From: Rudanella lutea DSM 19387
GTDB taxonomy: Bacteria > Bacteroidota > Bacteroidia > Cytophagales > Spirosomataceae
DNA: 64,000 nt
NCBI RefSeq assembly: GCF_000383955.1
Contig: NZ_KB913013.1
Coordinates: 539,694 to 603,693, forward strand
Reading direction: 5' to 3'
Shown: positions 42,943 through 51,255 of the stretch, in pieces
Position numbering within the stretch: the first letter of the stretch is position 1
Layout: every line of letters begins with the position of its first letter
The notes under the pieces: generated by a model
Database searches by the model: none
What the model saw: the letters and a program-made list of their open reading frames with translations, nothing else
Told to the model about the DNA's origin: nothing
Program-made: the position numbers and the translations under genes

Positions 42943-43962
42943 CTACAACTCGTCGACCATAGCGGCCGAGCCAATGTACAGGGCTGAGCGTTGATGCACC
43001 GATATAGGGGCAACGTCGAGAATCGATTCATGCCCGTTGGTAGCCCGTCCCCCGGCCTGTTCGACAATAAAGGCCATTGGGTAACACTCGTACAAAAGCC
43101 GCAGCTTACCGTTGGGCGACTTCACCGTGGGCGGGTACAGATAAATGCCGCCCTTGATCAGATTCCGGTGAAAATCGGCCACGAGCGAGCCGATGTACCG
43201 ACCTGTGAAGCGCCGTCGGCGGCAATCGGACAGGTAGGCCTGTACATGCGCGGGATAGTCGTCGACGTTGCCATCGTTGCACGAAAAAATAGTCCCGATC
43301 GGTGGTTGCCGCAGGTTAGCGTGCGACAGGATGTACTCACCCAGGGAATTGTCGTAGGTGAAGCCGCTCACACCCGCGCCCGACGTAAGCACGAGCAGGG
43401 TCGATGAGCCGTACAGAATGTACCCGGCGGCAATCTGGCACCGGCCGCCCTGCAAAAAATCGGCTTCGGTGGCCTCGGTCCCCACGGGTGTTATCCGCCG
43501 ATAAATGGAGAAAATAGTCCCAATAGACACGTTTACGTCGATGTTAGACGAGCCGTCGAGCGGGTCGATAGCCACTACGTAGCGGGCATTCACGTTGCCG
43601 GTATGCACAATATCGTCATCTTCTTCCGAGATAATGGCGCATACCTCACCCCCATTTTTCAAGGCCCGGATAAACCGGATGTTAGCAATAACGTCGAGCT
43701 TCTGCTGGGTCTCGCCCTGCACATTGCCCGACCCCGCCGAGCCGGCAATATCCATTAACCCCGCCCGGTTAATTTCGCGGTGGACAATCTTGCTGGCGAG
43801 GGCAATGTCGCGCAGTAGCTGCGACAACTCACCCGTTGCGTACGGAAAGTCGTTTTGCCGACGCATAATGTACCGGTCGAGCGTGGTGCCCACCGGCATG
43901 GCCAACTCGCCATTTTGGGAGGCATTGGACCGCCCCGTAATTCGTTCCTGATGGATGAGCAT
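42943..43962 (-). CDS. fbp: Class I fructose-1,6-bisphosphatase
   Basis: 339 residues from the ATG at 43962; [15 protein letters not shown], where family homology is strongest, begins at residue 22. Metal motif ISEEDDD and [17 protein letters not shown], and substrate part GGIYLYPPT. It makes fructose 6-phosphate in gluconeogenesis. The gene lies four bases behind pckA, so the two gluconeogenic enzymes are made together. They stand next to the aromatic island whose products enter at the TCA cycle. Confidence 0.93.
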   Translation of the reverse strand: MLIHQERITGRSNASQNGELAMPVGTTLDRYIMRRQNDFPYATGELSQLLRDIALASKIVHREINRAGLMDIAGSAGSGNVQGETQQKLDVIANIRFIRALKNGGEVCAIISEEDDDIVHTGNVNARYVVAIDPLDGSSNIDVNVSIGTIFSIYRRITPVGTEATEADFLQGGRCQIAAGYILYGSSTLLVLTSGAGVSGFTYDNSLGEYILSHANLRQPPIGTIFSCNDGNVDDYPAHVQAYLSDCRRRRFTGRYIGSLVADFHRNLIKGGIYLYPPTVKSPNGKLRLLYECYPMAFIVEQAGGRATNGHESILDVAPISVHQRSALYIGSAAMVDEL

Positions 43963-43966
43963 ACCG

Positions 43967-45559
43967 TTACAGGGCTGGAGAGTACGACGCCAACTTACTC
44001 GCAAACAAGCTATTCAGATGCTCCGCTTTGGCGTCATAAGCCGCCGGGTCGGCCCAGGTTTGGCGGGGATTGAGGAGTGTTTCGGGTACGCCGGGGCAGC
44101 TTGTGGGCATCTGCACACCAAACACGGGGTGTTTTTCAAAAGCTACCTTGTCGAGTGTGTGGTTGAGTGCCGCCCGGATCATGGCGCGGGTATAGCTCAG
44201 TTTCATGCGCTCGCCTACGCCATAGCTGCCGCCCGTCCAGCCGGTATTAATGAGCCACACACTTGTCTGATGCTCCCGGATTTTATCGCCCAGCATTCGG
44301 GCATACACTGTCGGGGGCAACGGCATAAAGGCCGCCCCGAAACAAGCCGAAAACGTAGCCTGCGGCTCAGAAACACCCATTTCGGTACCGGCTACCTTGG
44401 CGGTGTAGCCCATCACGAAGTAATCCATAGCCTGTTCGGGAGTGAGCCGCGAAATAGGCGGCAACACCCCGAAGGCGTCGCAGGTGAGGAAGAAGATAGC
44501 CTTCGGGTGCGTACCAACCGAGGGCACCACAGCATTGTCGATAAAGTCAATGGGGTATGATGTACGCGTGTTTTCAGTGATCGACGTGTTGGTGTAGTCG
44601 ACTGTGTGGCTGTTGCGCACAAAACATGTATTTTCCACGATAGACCCGTAGCGGATGGCGTCGAAAATCTGCGGCTCGCGTTCGCGGGTGAGGTCGATTA
44701 CTTTGGCGTAACAACCCCCTTCGAAATTAAACACGCCCTGATTACTCCAACCGTGTTCATCATCGCCGATGAGCCCGCGTTCGGGGTCGGCCGAGAGCGT
44801 GGTTTTGCCTGTGCCTGAGAGTCCAAAGAAAATAGCCACATCGCCCTCGGCTCCCCGATTGGCCGAGCAGTGCATGGGCAGTCCCCCCTGAGCAGGCAAC
44901 AGGAAGTTCAGCGCCGAAAACACACTTTTTTTGATTTCACCGGCATAGCCCGTTCCGCCAATGAGCACTACCCGCTTACTCAGGTTCAGAATAGCGAAGT
45001 TGGCGTTGCGGGTACCGTCTTCGGACGGGTGCGCCATAAACTCAGGCACGGCCAAAATGGTAAAATCGGGTTCGAAATCGTCTAATTCATCTTCATCGGG
45101 CCGCAGAAACATGTTGGCACAAAACAGATTCTGCCAGGCAGAAGTCGTCAGAATACACAGTTTCAGGGCGTAGCGAGGGTCGGCACCGGCAATAGCGTAC
45201 CGCACATACACTTTCTGGTATTCCAGAAAATGGCACATTTTGCGGTGCAGCCGGTCAAACTGCCCCGCATCGAACGGAATATTGACGGCACCCCAATCAA
45301 CCCGCGACTCGGTCAGTTCGTCTTTCACGATATACCGGTCTTTGGGCGAGCGGCCGGTAAACTGCCCGGTGGCGCACATCAGCGCGCCCTGATCGGTCAG
45401 TTGCCCTTCGTTACGCCGTAGTGCATGCTGTACCAACGCAGCGGGCGGCAACTGAAAGTTCAATTCCTTTACATCACTGATTTTGAGGAAACGCAACGCT
45501 TTTTCGTCGGGCGTGTCGAGAGCGAAAGCAGAGGTCGGCTGTATTTCCTGGGCTACCAT
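43967..45559 (-). CDS. pckA: ATP-dependent phosphoenolpyruvate carboxykinase
   Basis: 530 residues. [11 protein letters not shown] is the kinase P-loop and [20 protein letters not shown] the PEPCK-specific and metal region; [12 protein letters not shown] is the substrate motif. Converts oxaloacetate + ATP to PEP + CO2. It heads the pckA-fbp operon. A perfect 48-base palindrome lies 48 bases before its ATG and may serve in control. Confidence 0.96.
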   Translation of the reverse strand: MVAQEIQPTSAFALDTPDEKALRFLKISDVKELNFQLPPAALVQHALRRNEGQLTDQGALMCATGQFTGRSPKDRYIVKDELTESRVDWGAVNIPFDAGQFDRLHRKMCHFLEYQKVYVRYAIAGADPRYALKLCILTTSAWQNLFCANMFLRPDEDELDDFEPDFTILAVPEFMAHPSEDGTRNANFAILNLSKRVVLIGGTGYAGEIKKSVFSALNFLLPAQGGLPMHCSANRGAEGDVAIFFGLSGTGKTTLSADPERGLIGDDEHGWSNQGVFNFEGGCYAKVIDLTREREPQIFDAIRYGSIVENTCFVRNSHTVDYTNTSITENTRTSYPIDFIDNAVVPSVGTHPKAIFFLTCDAFGVLPPISRLTPEQAMDYFVMGYTAKVAGTEMGVSEPQATFSACFGAAFMPLPPTVYARMLGDKIREHQTSVWLINTGWTGGSYGVGERMKLSYTRAMIRAALNHTLDKVAFEKHPVFGVQMPTSCPGVPETLLNPRQTWADPAAYDAKAEHLNSLFASKLASYSPAL

Positions 45560-45607
45560 GCGGATTTATTTTAGTTGGTCATCATATTCTGGGCATGAAG
45601 ATATAAA

Positions 45608-45655
45608 GCGGATTGGATAAAAATAGCGAACGTTCGCTATTTTTATCCAATCCGC
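45608..45655. promoter_or_regulatory. Perfect 48-base palindrome before pckA
   Basis: The 24 bases from GCGGATTGGATAAAAATAGC (45608-45627) onward are followed without any loop by their exact reverse complement, centred on GAAC|GTTC. It is either an operator or cruciform for pckA, or the terminator of the NHL gene upstream. No other copy was seen. The rest of the gap 45560-45758 shows nothing else. Confidence 0.6.
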
Positions 45656-45758
45656 CATAATTCTACGTTTTTTACAGAAAGCTCCTTAAATAATCTAACC
45701 GGTATTGATAGACCCTGTTGGCAACACACAATTCATACCCACTACAATACAGGTGCTC

Positions 45759-46817
45759 TCATTTCAAAAAGGTGCTGACTATCCCATCAGCTGAGAGTTT
45801 ACGAATGCAGTAGTTGCCCCCGTCGACAATGTAGAGATTGCCCCGGCTGTCGAACGTGATGGCATTGCCAAGCGGAAAATCGAACAACGCCTGCCGGGCC
45901 GGGCCATCTTTGTAGCCTTCTGTAGCCCGGCCACCCATGTTCACGCCTTTCTGAATTTTGCTGTTACCGGCTACGTCGACCACCTGATTCTGTGCAATTT
46001 TAATAATCCGGTGCAGCCGGACATCCGCAAAATGCAGCTCCCCTTTCGGCGAAAAGGCCAACGGACCGGGCGTAAATAACTCGGCGGTTTTAACGTCGCC
46101 GGGTGTGTAAACCGGGTGAAACTCACGCTTACCACACTGCCCGGCCACCACGCTCACCGTAGCCTGCCGACGATCGGGGGTCAGGGTGAGCTTTTTGATA
46201 CAGCGCGGGTAAGCATCACTGATGTAGAGGTTGCCCTCGGCATCGGAGGTCAGTCCGTCGATCAGATCAAACCAGAGCTTTTCGCCGGTAGCTTTATCGC
46301 GCAGGGTGGTCACCTCACCGGCCGGGCTGATGTGCCGAATTACGTAATTATGATAGCTCAGGTTGGTTTTGGGTGTTTTTTCGTCGGCATCGGTCACGTA
46401 CATATTACCGGTCCGATCGATAGTAATATGGTCGAGGCTCCGAAAATTGGCTTTGGCCAGCGGACCATCGATCACGCTATACTGATACGGCTGCCCGGCA
46501 AATAGACTGATCTTACCCTCGGGCGTGATTTTTCGAATGAGGTTATCGCGGGATGCCACCACATACAGGTTATCGCGCGAATCGATGGCCATGTAGCTGA
46601 TCCCGACCGTCAGGGGCTTGATGTAGTTTTTCCAGCCATCGAGCACCAAAGTCGGTTTCCCGTCGGGGGTCACCTTGAGCAGCCGGTCGCTCACCCCTAC
46701 CCACAGGTTGTCGCGGCTATCAACGGCCACGCACCGGGCTCCGCGTGCCGACACATTATCTTGCGCCTGGACGGCCGCTGTCAGGAAAAGGAGGAAACTA
46801 TAAAGAAAGGTACGCAT
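45759..46817 (-). CDS. Secreted NHL-repeat beta-propeller protein
   Basis: 352 residues with a signal peptide (MRTFLYSFLLFLTAAVQA). Repeated blades with D.RDNLWV, DSRDNLYVV, DRTGNMYVTD, DAEGNLYISD and DSRGNLYIVDGGN..IRK, about six in all, give an NHL propeller. No catalytic site is seen. Likely periplasmic or outer-membrane associated; function unknown. It is preceded by a 337-base gap rich in repeats. Confidence 0.85.
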   Translation of the reverse strand: MRTFLYSFLLFLTAAVQAQDNVSARGARCVAVDSRDNLWVGVSDRLLKVTPDGKPTLVLDGWKNYIKPLTVGISYMAIDSRDNLYVVASRDNLIRKITPEGKISLFAGQPYQYSVIDGPLAKANFRSLDHITIDRTGNMYVTDADEKTPKTNLSYHNYVIRHISPAGEVTTLRDKATGEKLWFDLIDGLTSDAEGNLYISDAYPRCIKKLTLTPDRRQATVSVVAGQCGKREFHPVYTPGDVKTAELFTPGPLAFSPKGELHFADVRLHRIIKIAQNQVVDVAGNSKIQKGVNMGGRATEGYKDGPARQALFDFPLGNAITFDSRGNLYIVDGGNYCIRKLSADGIVSTFLK

Positions 46818-46987
46818 AGCTCGTTTGTTTTGGGGGTGAATGGTGCCATTGTCTGGCGTGAGGTCCGGTTAAGTTAATGGACCCCACCGTGAAATTTATC
46901 ATGACTACCCGCCCGTGTTACTGGTTTTTCGTGAATGGTTATGGGGCTTATTGTATGTTTGTCTGCTCAAGCCGGTAAAGACCCTCA

Positions 46988-47092
46988 TCTCAGTACTGGA
47001 CATTAGATGTTGGACATTAGACGTTAGACCTCCATATATAAAGGTAGTAAGTCTAATGTCCAGTGTCTAAAGTCCGAATGTCCAGTACTGAG
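46988..47092. repeat. GTCCAGTACTGA hairpin, second copy
   Basis: Left arm 46988-47028, right arm 47051-47092 (TCTAATGTCC, TGTCCAGTACTGA), loop TATATATAAAGGTAGTAA-like. The left arm is identical over 41 bases to the reverse complement of 25374-25414. It fills part of the gene-free stretch 46818-47154, where otherwise only a -7 box is found. Confidence 0.85.
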
Positions 47093-47142
47093 GCCCCTCG
47101 TGTGTATTAGGTGCTAAACCCTGCTGGATCAATCTCTACTCT

Positions 47143-47150
47143 TATTTTTG
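47143..47150 (+). promoter_or_regulatory. -7 box directly before the XRE regulator gene
   Basis: TATTTTTG fits TAnnTTTG and ends only four bases before the ATG at 47155, so transcription would start at or within a base or two of the start codon: a leaderless mRNA. Confidence 0.5.
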
Positions 47151-47154
47151 TGGC

Positions 47155-48642
47155 ATGGCATCAGATCGGGAAAAGGTACGTTTGGTATTTGGGTTAAAAG
47201 TAAGGCAGTTACGCACCGAACTCGGTTTGTCGACCTACGACCTGGCGGCCCAGACAGGGCTGTCGCCTTCGTACCTGAATGAAATCGAAAAAGGGAAGAA
47301 GTACCCGAAAACCGAAAAAATCTTCGCGCTGGCCAAAGCCTTACAAACCGATTACGACTCCCTGGTGTCGTTGCGGGTGAGCAAACAGCTGGAGCCGGTG
47401 GTGGAGCTGTTCGATTCGAACATTCTGAACGAACTCCCCCTCGACCTCTTCGGTATCGAGCCGGGGTATTTTCTGGAGGTGATGGCCAATGCCCCGGCCA
47501 AGCTGAGTGCCCTCATCAGTACGCTGATCGAAATTGGCCGTAATTACGATCTGCGGGTCGAGCAGTTTTACTTCTCGGTGCTGCGGACCTATCAGGCCAT
47601 GCACGACAATTATTTCGAGGATCTGGAGCTGGAAGCCGACCTGTTTCTGAGTGAGCACCCACTCCCCCCCAACCCGGCCGACTGCCCCAATTGGCTCTTC
47701 GACCTGCTGACGCGTACCTACGGCTGCACCATCCAAACCTACGACACCACCGATCAGCCCAATCTGGCAGCTCTGCGCTCGGTTTACCTGCCCGAAAAAA
47801 ATACCCTGTTACTCAACCGGCAGCTTTCCAACGAGCAGCGGGCCTTCACGCTGGCGCGCGAAATAGGCTACCGGCGGCTCAAGGCGACCATCCGCCCCCT
47901 CGAATCGTCAGTTTTGTCGGCCCGGTCGTTTGAGGAAGTGTTTACTAATTTCAGAGCCTCGTACTTTGCCCGCGCGGTGCTCATTCCCCGGCAGCGACTC
48001 ATCGACGAGCTGACCGAACTGGCGGGTTCAGCCACCTGGAGCAACAACCGGCTCCTCGATATGATGCTGCCCTTTGCCGTGACGCCCGAAATGTTTCTGC
48101 TGCGCATGACCAATGTACTCACGAGTCATTTCGGGCTGAAAGAGCTGTTTTTTATCCGCTTCAACCAAAATGCCGATGGCCGGTACACGCTCAACAAAGA
48201 GCTGCATCTGAGTAAGTTACACACCCCCCACGGCACCGCCCGCGACGAGCATTACTGCCGTCGGCAGGTGTCGGTCACGATTTTGTCGGAGTTACGGCAA
48301 TTACAGCAGTCCGGTGCCTGGAACGGGCAGCCAATCTGCCGGGCCCAGCAGATTACGTTTTCGACCAACGGTAACACGTATTTTGTTTTTTCGATTGCCA
48401 AGTCGTCGCCCCCAACAACTACCAACAGCAGCATCAATATCGGCTTTCCGTTGACGCCCCAACTGCGCGAGGTGTTCCGGTTTCTCGACGATCCGGCCAT
48501 TCCACGTACGTCTGTGGGCGAAACCTGCCAACGGTGCCCGATCCCCGACTGCGCCGTACGGGCCGCCCCCCCGGTTGAACTGATGCGCGAAAGTCAGATT
48601 AGACAAACCCAGGCAACTATCGAAAAACTCCGATTCGGGTAA
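47155..48642 (+). CDS. XRE-family regulator with degenerate IrrE-like domain (ScfR type)
   Basis: 495 residues. Residues 10-68 are a Cro/CI helix-turn-helix (LGLSTYDLAAQTGLSPSYLN). The middle carries a domain related to ImmA/IrrE, but the zinc-protease HExxH is replaced by REIGY (in TLAREIGYRRL), so no peptidase activity is expected. The C-terminus has the cysteine group CQRCPIPDCAV of ScfR/RamB-like regulators, which in other bacteria control short-chain acyl-CoA metabolism. Target genes are unknown; neighbours give no hint. Confidence 0.8.
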   Translation: MASDREKVRLVFGLKVRQLRTELGLSTYDLAAQTGLSPSYLNEIEKGKKYPKTEKIFALAKALQTDYDSLVSLRVSKQLEPVVELFDSNILNELPLDLFGIEPGYFLEVMANAPAKLSALISTLIEIGRNYDLRVEQFYFSVLRTYQAMHDNYFEDLELEADLFLSEHPLPPNPADCPNWLFDLLTRTYGCTIQTYDTTDQPNLAALRSVYLPEKNTLLLNRQLSNEQRAFTLAREIGYRRLKATIRPLESSVLSARSFEEVFTNFRASYFARAVLIPRQRLIDELTELAGSATWSNNRLLDMMLPFAVTPEMFLLRMTNVLTSHFGLKELFFIRFNQNADGRYTLNKELHLSKLHTPHGTARDEHYCRRQVSVTILSELRQLQQSGAWNGQPICRAQQITFSTNGNTYFVFSIAKSSPPTTTNSSINIGFPLTPQLREVFRFLDDPAIPRTSVGETCQRCPIPDCAVRAAPPVELMRESQIRQTQATIEKLRFG

Positions 48643-48648
48643 GCGGCC

Positions 48649-49647
48649 TCAATCGACCCACACCACGGCTGCGGGGTCGAGGGTAAGCCGAACCCGGTCA
48701 CCTTCGGAAATAGGCTCGGTGGTATTAGCCAGCAACCGAACGTATCGGGAAATGGCCACCTCAATTTCGGAGAACCCACCTTTGTAATACACCGCCTTCA
48801 CCACGCCCTCAGCGCCATCGGGGAGCCCCACCCGGACCCGTTCGGGCCGGATACAGGCGTAGCGCTCAGGATTTGGGTCGGCGGCAAGGCCCAGCTGCGG
48901 CAGGTATTTCGCTTTGACGAGATTGGCAGGGCCTGTCATACGGGCTACGTAGGCCGTGCGGGGGCTCGTGTACAGCTCGCGGGGCGTCCCCATCTGGATA
49001 ATCTGGCCCTGATGCATCACCCCGAGGGTGTCGGCAATCGACAGGGCATCGGTGGCATCGTGTGTCACAAACAGGCAGGCCGTTTGGTGATCGGGGTCGT
49101 GCCGCACCAGATCGAGCAGCATGGCCCGCACAATGGTTCGGTTGGGGAGGTCGAGGTGCGCAAACGGCTCATCGAACAAAAGCACGGGCGGCTTCTCGGC
49201 CACGGCCCGCGCAATGGCCACCCGTTGTTTTTCGCCCCCCGAAATCTGTTTGGGCGTTCGGTCCTGTACGGCCTCAAGCCGGCAGATTCGGAGCAGCTGA
49301 TCCACCCGGTAGGCCTGGTACGCTTTTTCGTAGTAGCGGATGGTGTAGGCTATGTTTTCACGCACCGACACATTGGGCATGAGCTGATACTCCTGATGCA
49401 CCAGCCGGATGTCGGGGTGCCCGGCCACCAGTACCTCCGATGGCCCTTTGAGCCGCTCGCCGTTCAGGCGTACCTCGCCCGCGTCGGCATCGGTCAGGCC
49501 CGCCAGCACATTGAGCAGTGTGCTTTTGCCCGAACCGCTAGCCCCCACCAGGCCCATAATCTGACCCGGCTGTAACTGGAGCGACACGCGCCGAACGGCC
49601 CGGACATCGGCCGTAAAGGATTTAGAGATAGACAGGGCTTCGAGCAA
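48649..49647 (-). CDS. ABC transporter ATP-binding protein with TOBE-like C-terminus
   Basis: 332 residues. Walker A GASGSGKST, Q-loop VHQEYQ, signature ISGGEKQRVAIARA, Walker B PVLLFDEPFAHLD, and the switch His in FVTHDATDAL. The last 100 residues (YACIRPERVRVG...VRLTLDPAAVVWV) form a TOBE-like domain as in the CysA/PotA/FbpC importers. No permease or binding protein is nearby, so the substrate is unknown. It converges with the XRE gene, six bases apart. Confidence 0.9.
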   Translation of the reverse strand: MLEALSISKSFTADVRAVRRVSLQLQPGQIMGLVGASGSGKSTLLNVLAGLTDADAGEVRLNGERLKGPSEVLVAGHPDIRLVHQEYQLMPNVSVRENIAYTIRYYEKAYQAYRVDQLLRICRLEAVQDRTPKQISGGEKQRVAIARAVAEKPPVLLFDEPFAHLDLPNRTIVRAMLLDLVRHDPDHQTACLFVTHDATDALSIADTLGVMHQGQIIQMGTPRELYTSPRTAYVARMTGPANLVKAKYLPQLGLAADPNPERYACIRPERVRVGLPDGAEGVVKAVYYKGGFSEIEVAISRYVRLLANTTEPISEGDRVRLTLDPAAVVWVD

Positions 49648-49683
49648 GTTCGTAGGGGTACGTGTTGAACGGGCAAAAATAGA

Positions 49684-49718
49684 AGGGCCCGGCCTTCTTT
49701 CTGCAAGAAGCCGGGCCC
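49684..49718 (-). terminator. Intrinsic terminator of the SusC/SusD operon
   Basis: On the minus strand GGGGCCCGGCTTCTT and AAGAAGGCCGGGCCC form a strong stem followed by TTCTATTTTT. It lies 17 bases after the SusD stop. Confidence 0.88.
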
Positions 49719-49734
49719 CAACGGGTATTTTATT

Positions 49735-51240
49735 CTATCGCTTATCCCACCAAACGCGGCTCAGGTACGTATCGCCCCGGTTCAACCGGCTCGCGGCCTC
49801 GTTGTAGTTGGTTGCGTTGCGCAGACGCTCGGTGCTTGAGTACACACCCCGGCGCGGAATCTGACCACCCGTCACGCCGGGATTCGGGCCGGGCGTCAGC
49901 CGGGGGTAGCCCGTCCGGCGCCACTCGGCATAGGCCTCGTAGTTCCGCATAAACAGGCTTATCCATTTCTGGGTCATGATCTGCTCCAGCTTCTCCTCGT
50001 CGGAGCCGGTCAGCTTACCCTGCCGGCCGATGTATTCGGCAATGGCTGTTTCGGCAATGTTGTAGGGCTGCACCTGCATAGCCGCCCGGATACCGGCCTG
50101 ATAAAAGCCTTCGGCCTGCGACGGGTTGAGGCCCGCCCAACCAAGCAGGGCGGCTTCGGCCCGGTAGAAGCAAAGGTCCGAGAACGTCAGAAACAGGTAC
50201 GGGAAGGTGGCTTTGCGGTCGTTGAAAACGGCGATGTTCATGTACGAATAATCGTCGCGGTTGATGATCACACTACCGCCAAGAGCCACACCCAGTCCCC
50301 GGTAAACAGGCTTACCGGCTTTCTTGGAGTTCTCGGTTGGCTCGGCAATCCGGGGTAAACGCGGGTCGTTGCGGGTCTGGAGGGCGTCGACAAAAGCTGC
50401 CGCCATCTGGTTCAGCTCCTTACTGCTGTTATAGCTCGCAATGATCGGGTGGTAGCCCAGAGCGTTGCCATCCAGCGTGTTGGTGGGCATGGCTGCGTTG
50501 TCGGCGTTGCTCACAAACACAGGTCCAGCCAGGGCTTCGGTCACGGTTTTCTGGGCGAGGGCCGGGTCGGCAAAGCGTATCCGCATCCCCATACGCAGCT
50601 TCAGCACGTTGGCAAACTTTCGCCACTTCTCAATGTCGCCTTTGTAGACAATATCGGCGGCCCCAAACGACACATCGTTCCGGTTCAGCTGGGCCACGGC
50701 TCCATCCAGATTACTGATGAGCGAGCGGTAAATATCCTCCTGCTTGTCGTACCTGGGCAACAGTGCCAGATTATCGTCGGGCATACCGGCCTGGGTGTAC
50801 GGAATGTCCCCCCAGAAATCGGTCATACGCTGCCAGATAAATGTTTCGTAGATTTTGGCAATCGCCAGCTTGGTACGGCCGTTGGGGGTATCCTCCTGCC
50901 CTTTCAACGCCCGGTTCCGAATCTGAGCCAGGTTCTTGATCAGGTCGTAATGGTTACGCCAGTTGTTGGTTTCGTACAGGTCGCGGTCTTCGAGGTACTG
51001 CGACGGGGCCGAGAGCGAGCCGCTGGCCCACTGCTGAATCCAGGAACCAACCTGCCAGTTGTTGTCGCCATCGGCCGTGATGCCTGAGAGTTGCGCCTGC
51101 GTGAGCAGGTATTCGGCCGGCACACTGGCCGGAGCGACCGGCGAGGTATTGATCTCCTCAAAATTTTGGGTACAACCAACTGCCAGCGTCGTCAGCGCGA
51201 TCATCAGCAGGCGGGGTGTTGCTATCGTTTTCATCTTCAC
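49735..51240 (-). CDS. SusD/RagB-family outer-membrane lipoprotein
   Basis: 501 residues. Lipoprotein signal with acceptor Cys in TTLAVGC. NFEEINTSPVAP after it and ATNYNEAASRLNRGD near the end are usual for the SusD-like subgroup rich in helices (TPR). It caps the SusC channel encoded 15 bases upstream and binds the nutrient at the cell surface. No polysaccharide lyase or hydrolase gene is beside it, so a peptide or other non-glycan ligand is as likely as a sugar. Confidence 0.92.
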   Translation of the reverse strand: MKMKTIATPRLLMIALTTLAVGCTQNFEEINTSPVAPASVPAEYLLTQAQLSGITADGDNNWQVGSWIQQWASGSLSAPSQYLEDRDLYETNNWRNHYDLIKNLAQIRNRALKGQEDTPNGRTKLAIAKIYETFIWQRMTDFWGDIPYTQAGMPDDNLALLPRYDKQEDIYRSLISNLDGAVAQLNRNDVSFGAADIVYKGDIEKWRKFANVLKLRMGMRIRFADPALAQKTVTEALAGPVFVSNADNAAMPTNTLDGNALGYHPIIASYNSSKELNQMAAAFVDALQTRNDPRLPRIAEPTENSKKAGKPVYRGLGVALGGSVIINRDDYSYMNIAVFNDRKATFPYLFLTFSDLCFYRAEAALLGWAGLNPSQAEGFYQAGIRAAMQVQPYNIAETAIAEYIGRQGKLTGSDEEKLEQIMTQKWISLFMRNYEAYAEWRRTGYPRLTPGPNPGVTGGQIPRRGVYSSTERLRNATNYNEAASRLNRGDTYLSRVWWDKR

Positions 51241-51255
51241 GGAAACAAATGCCGG

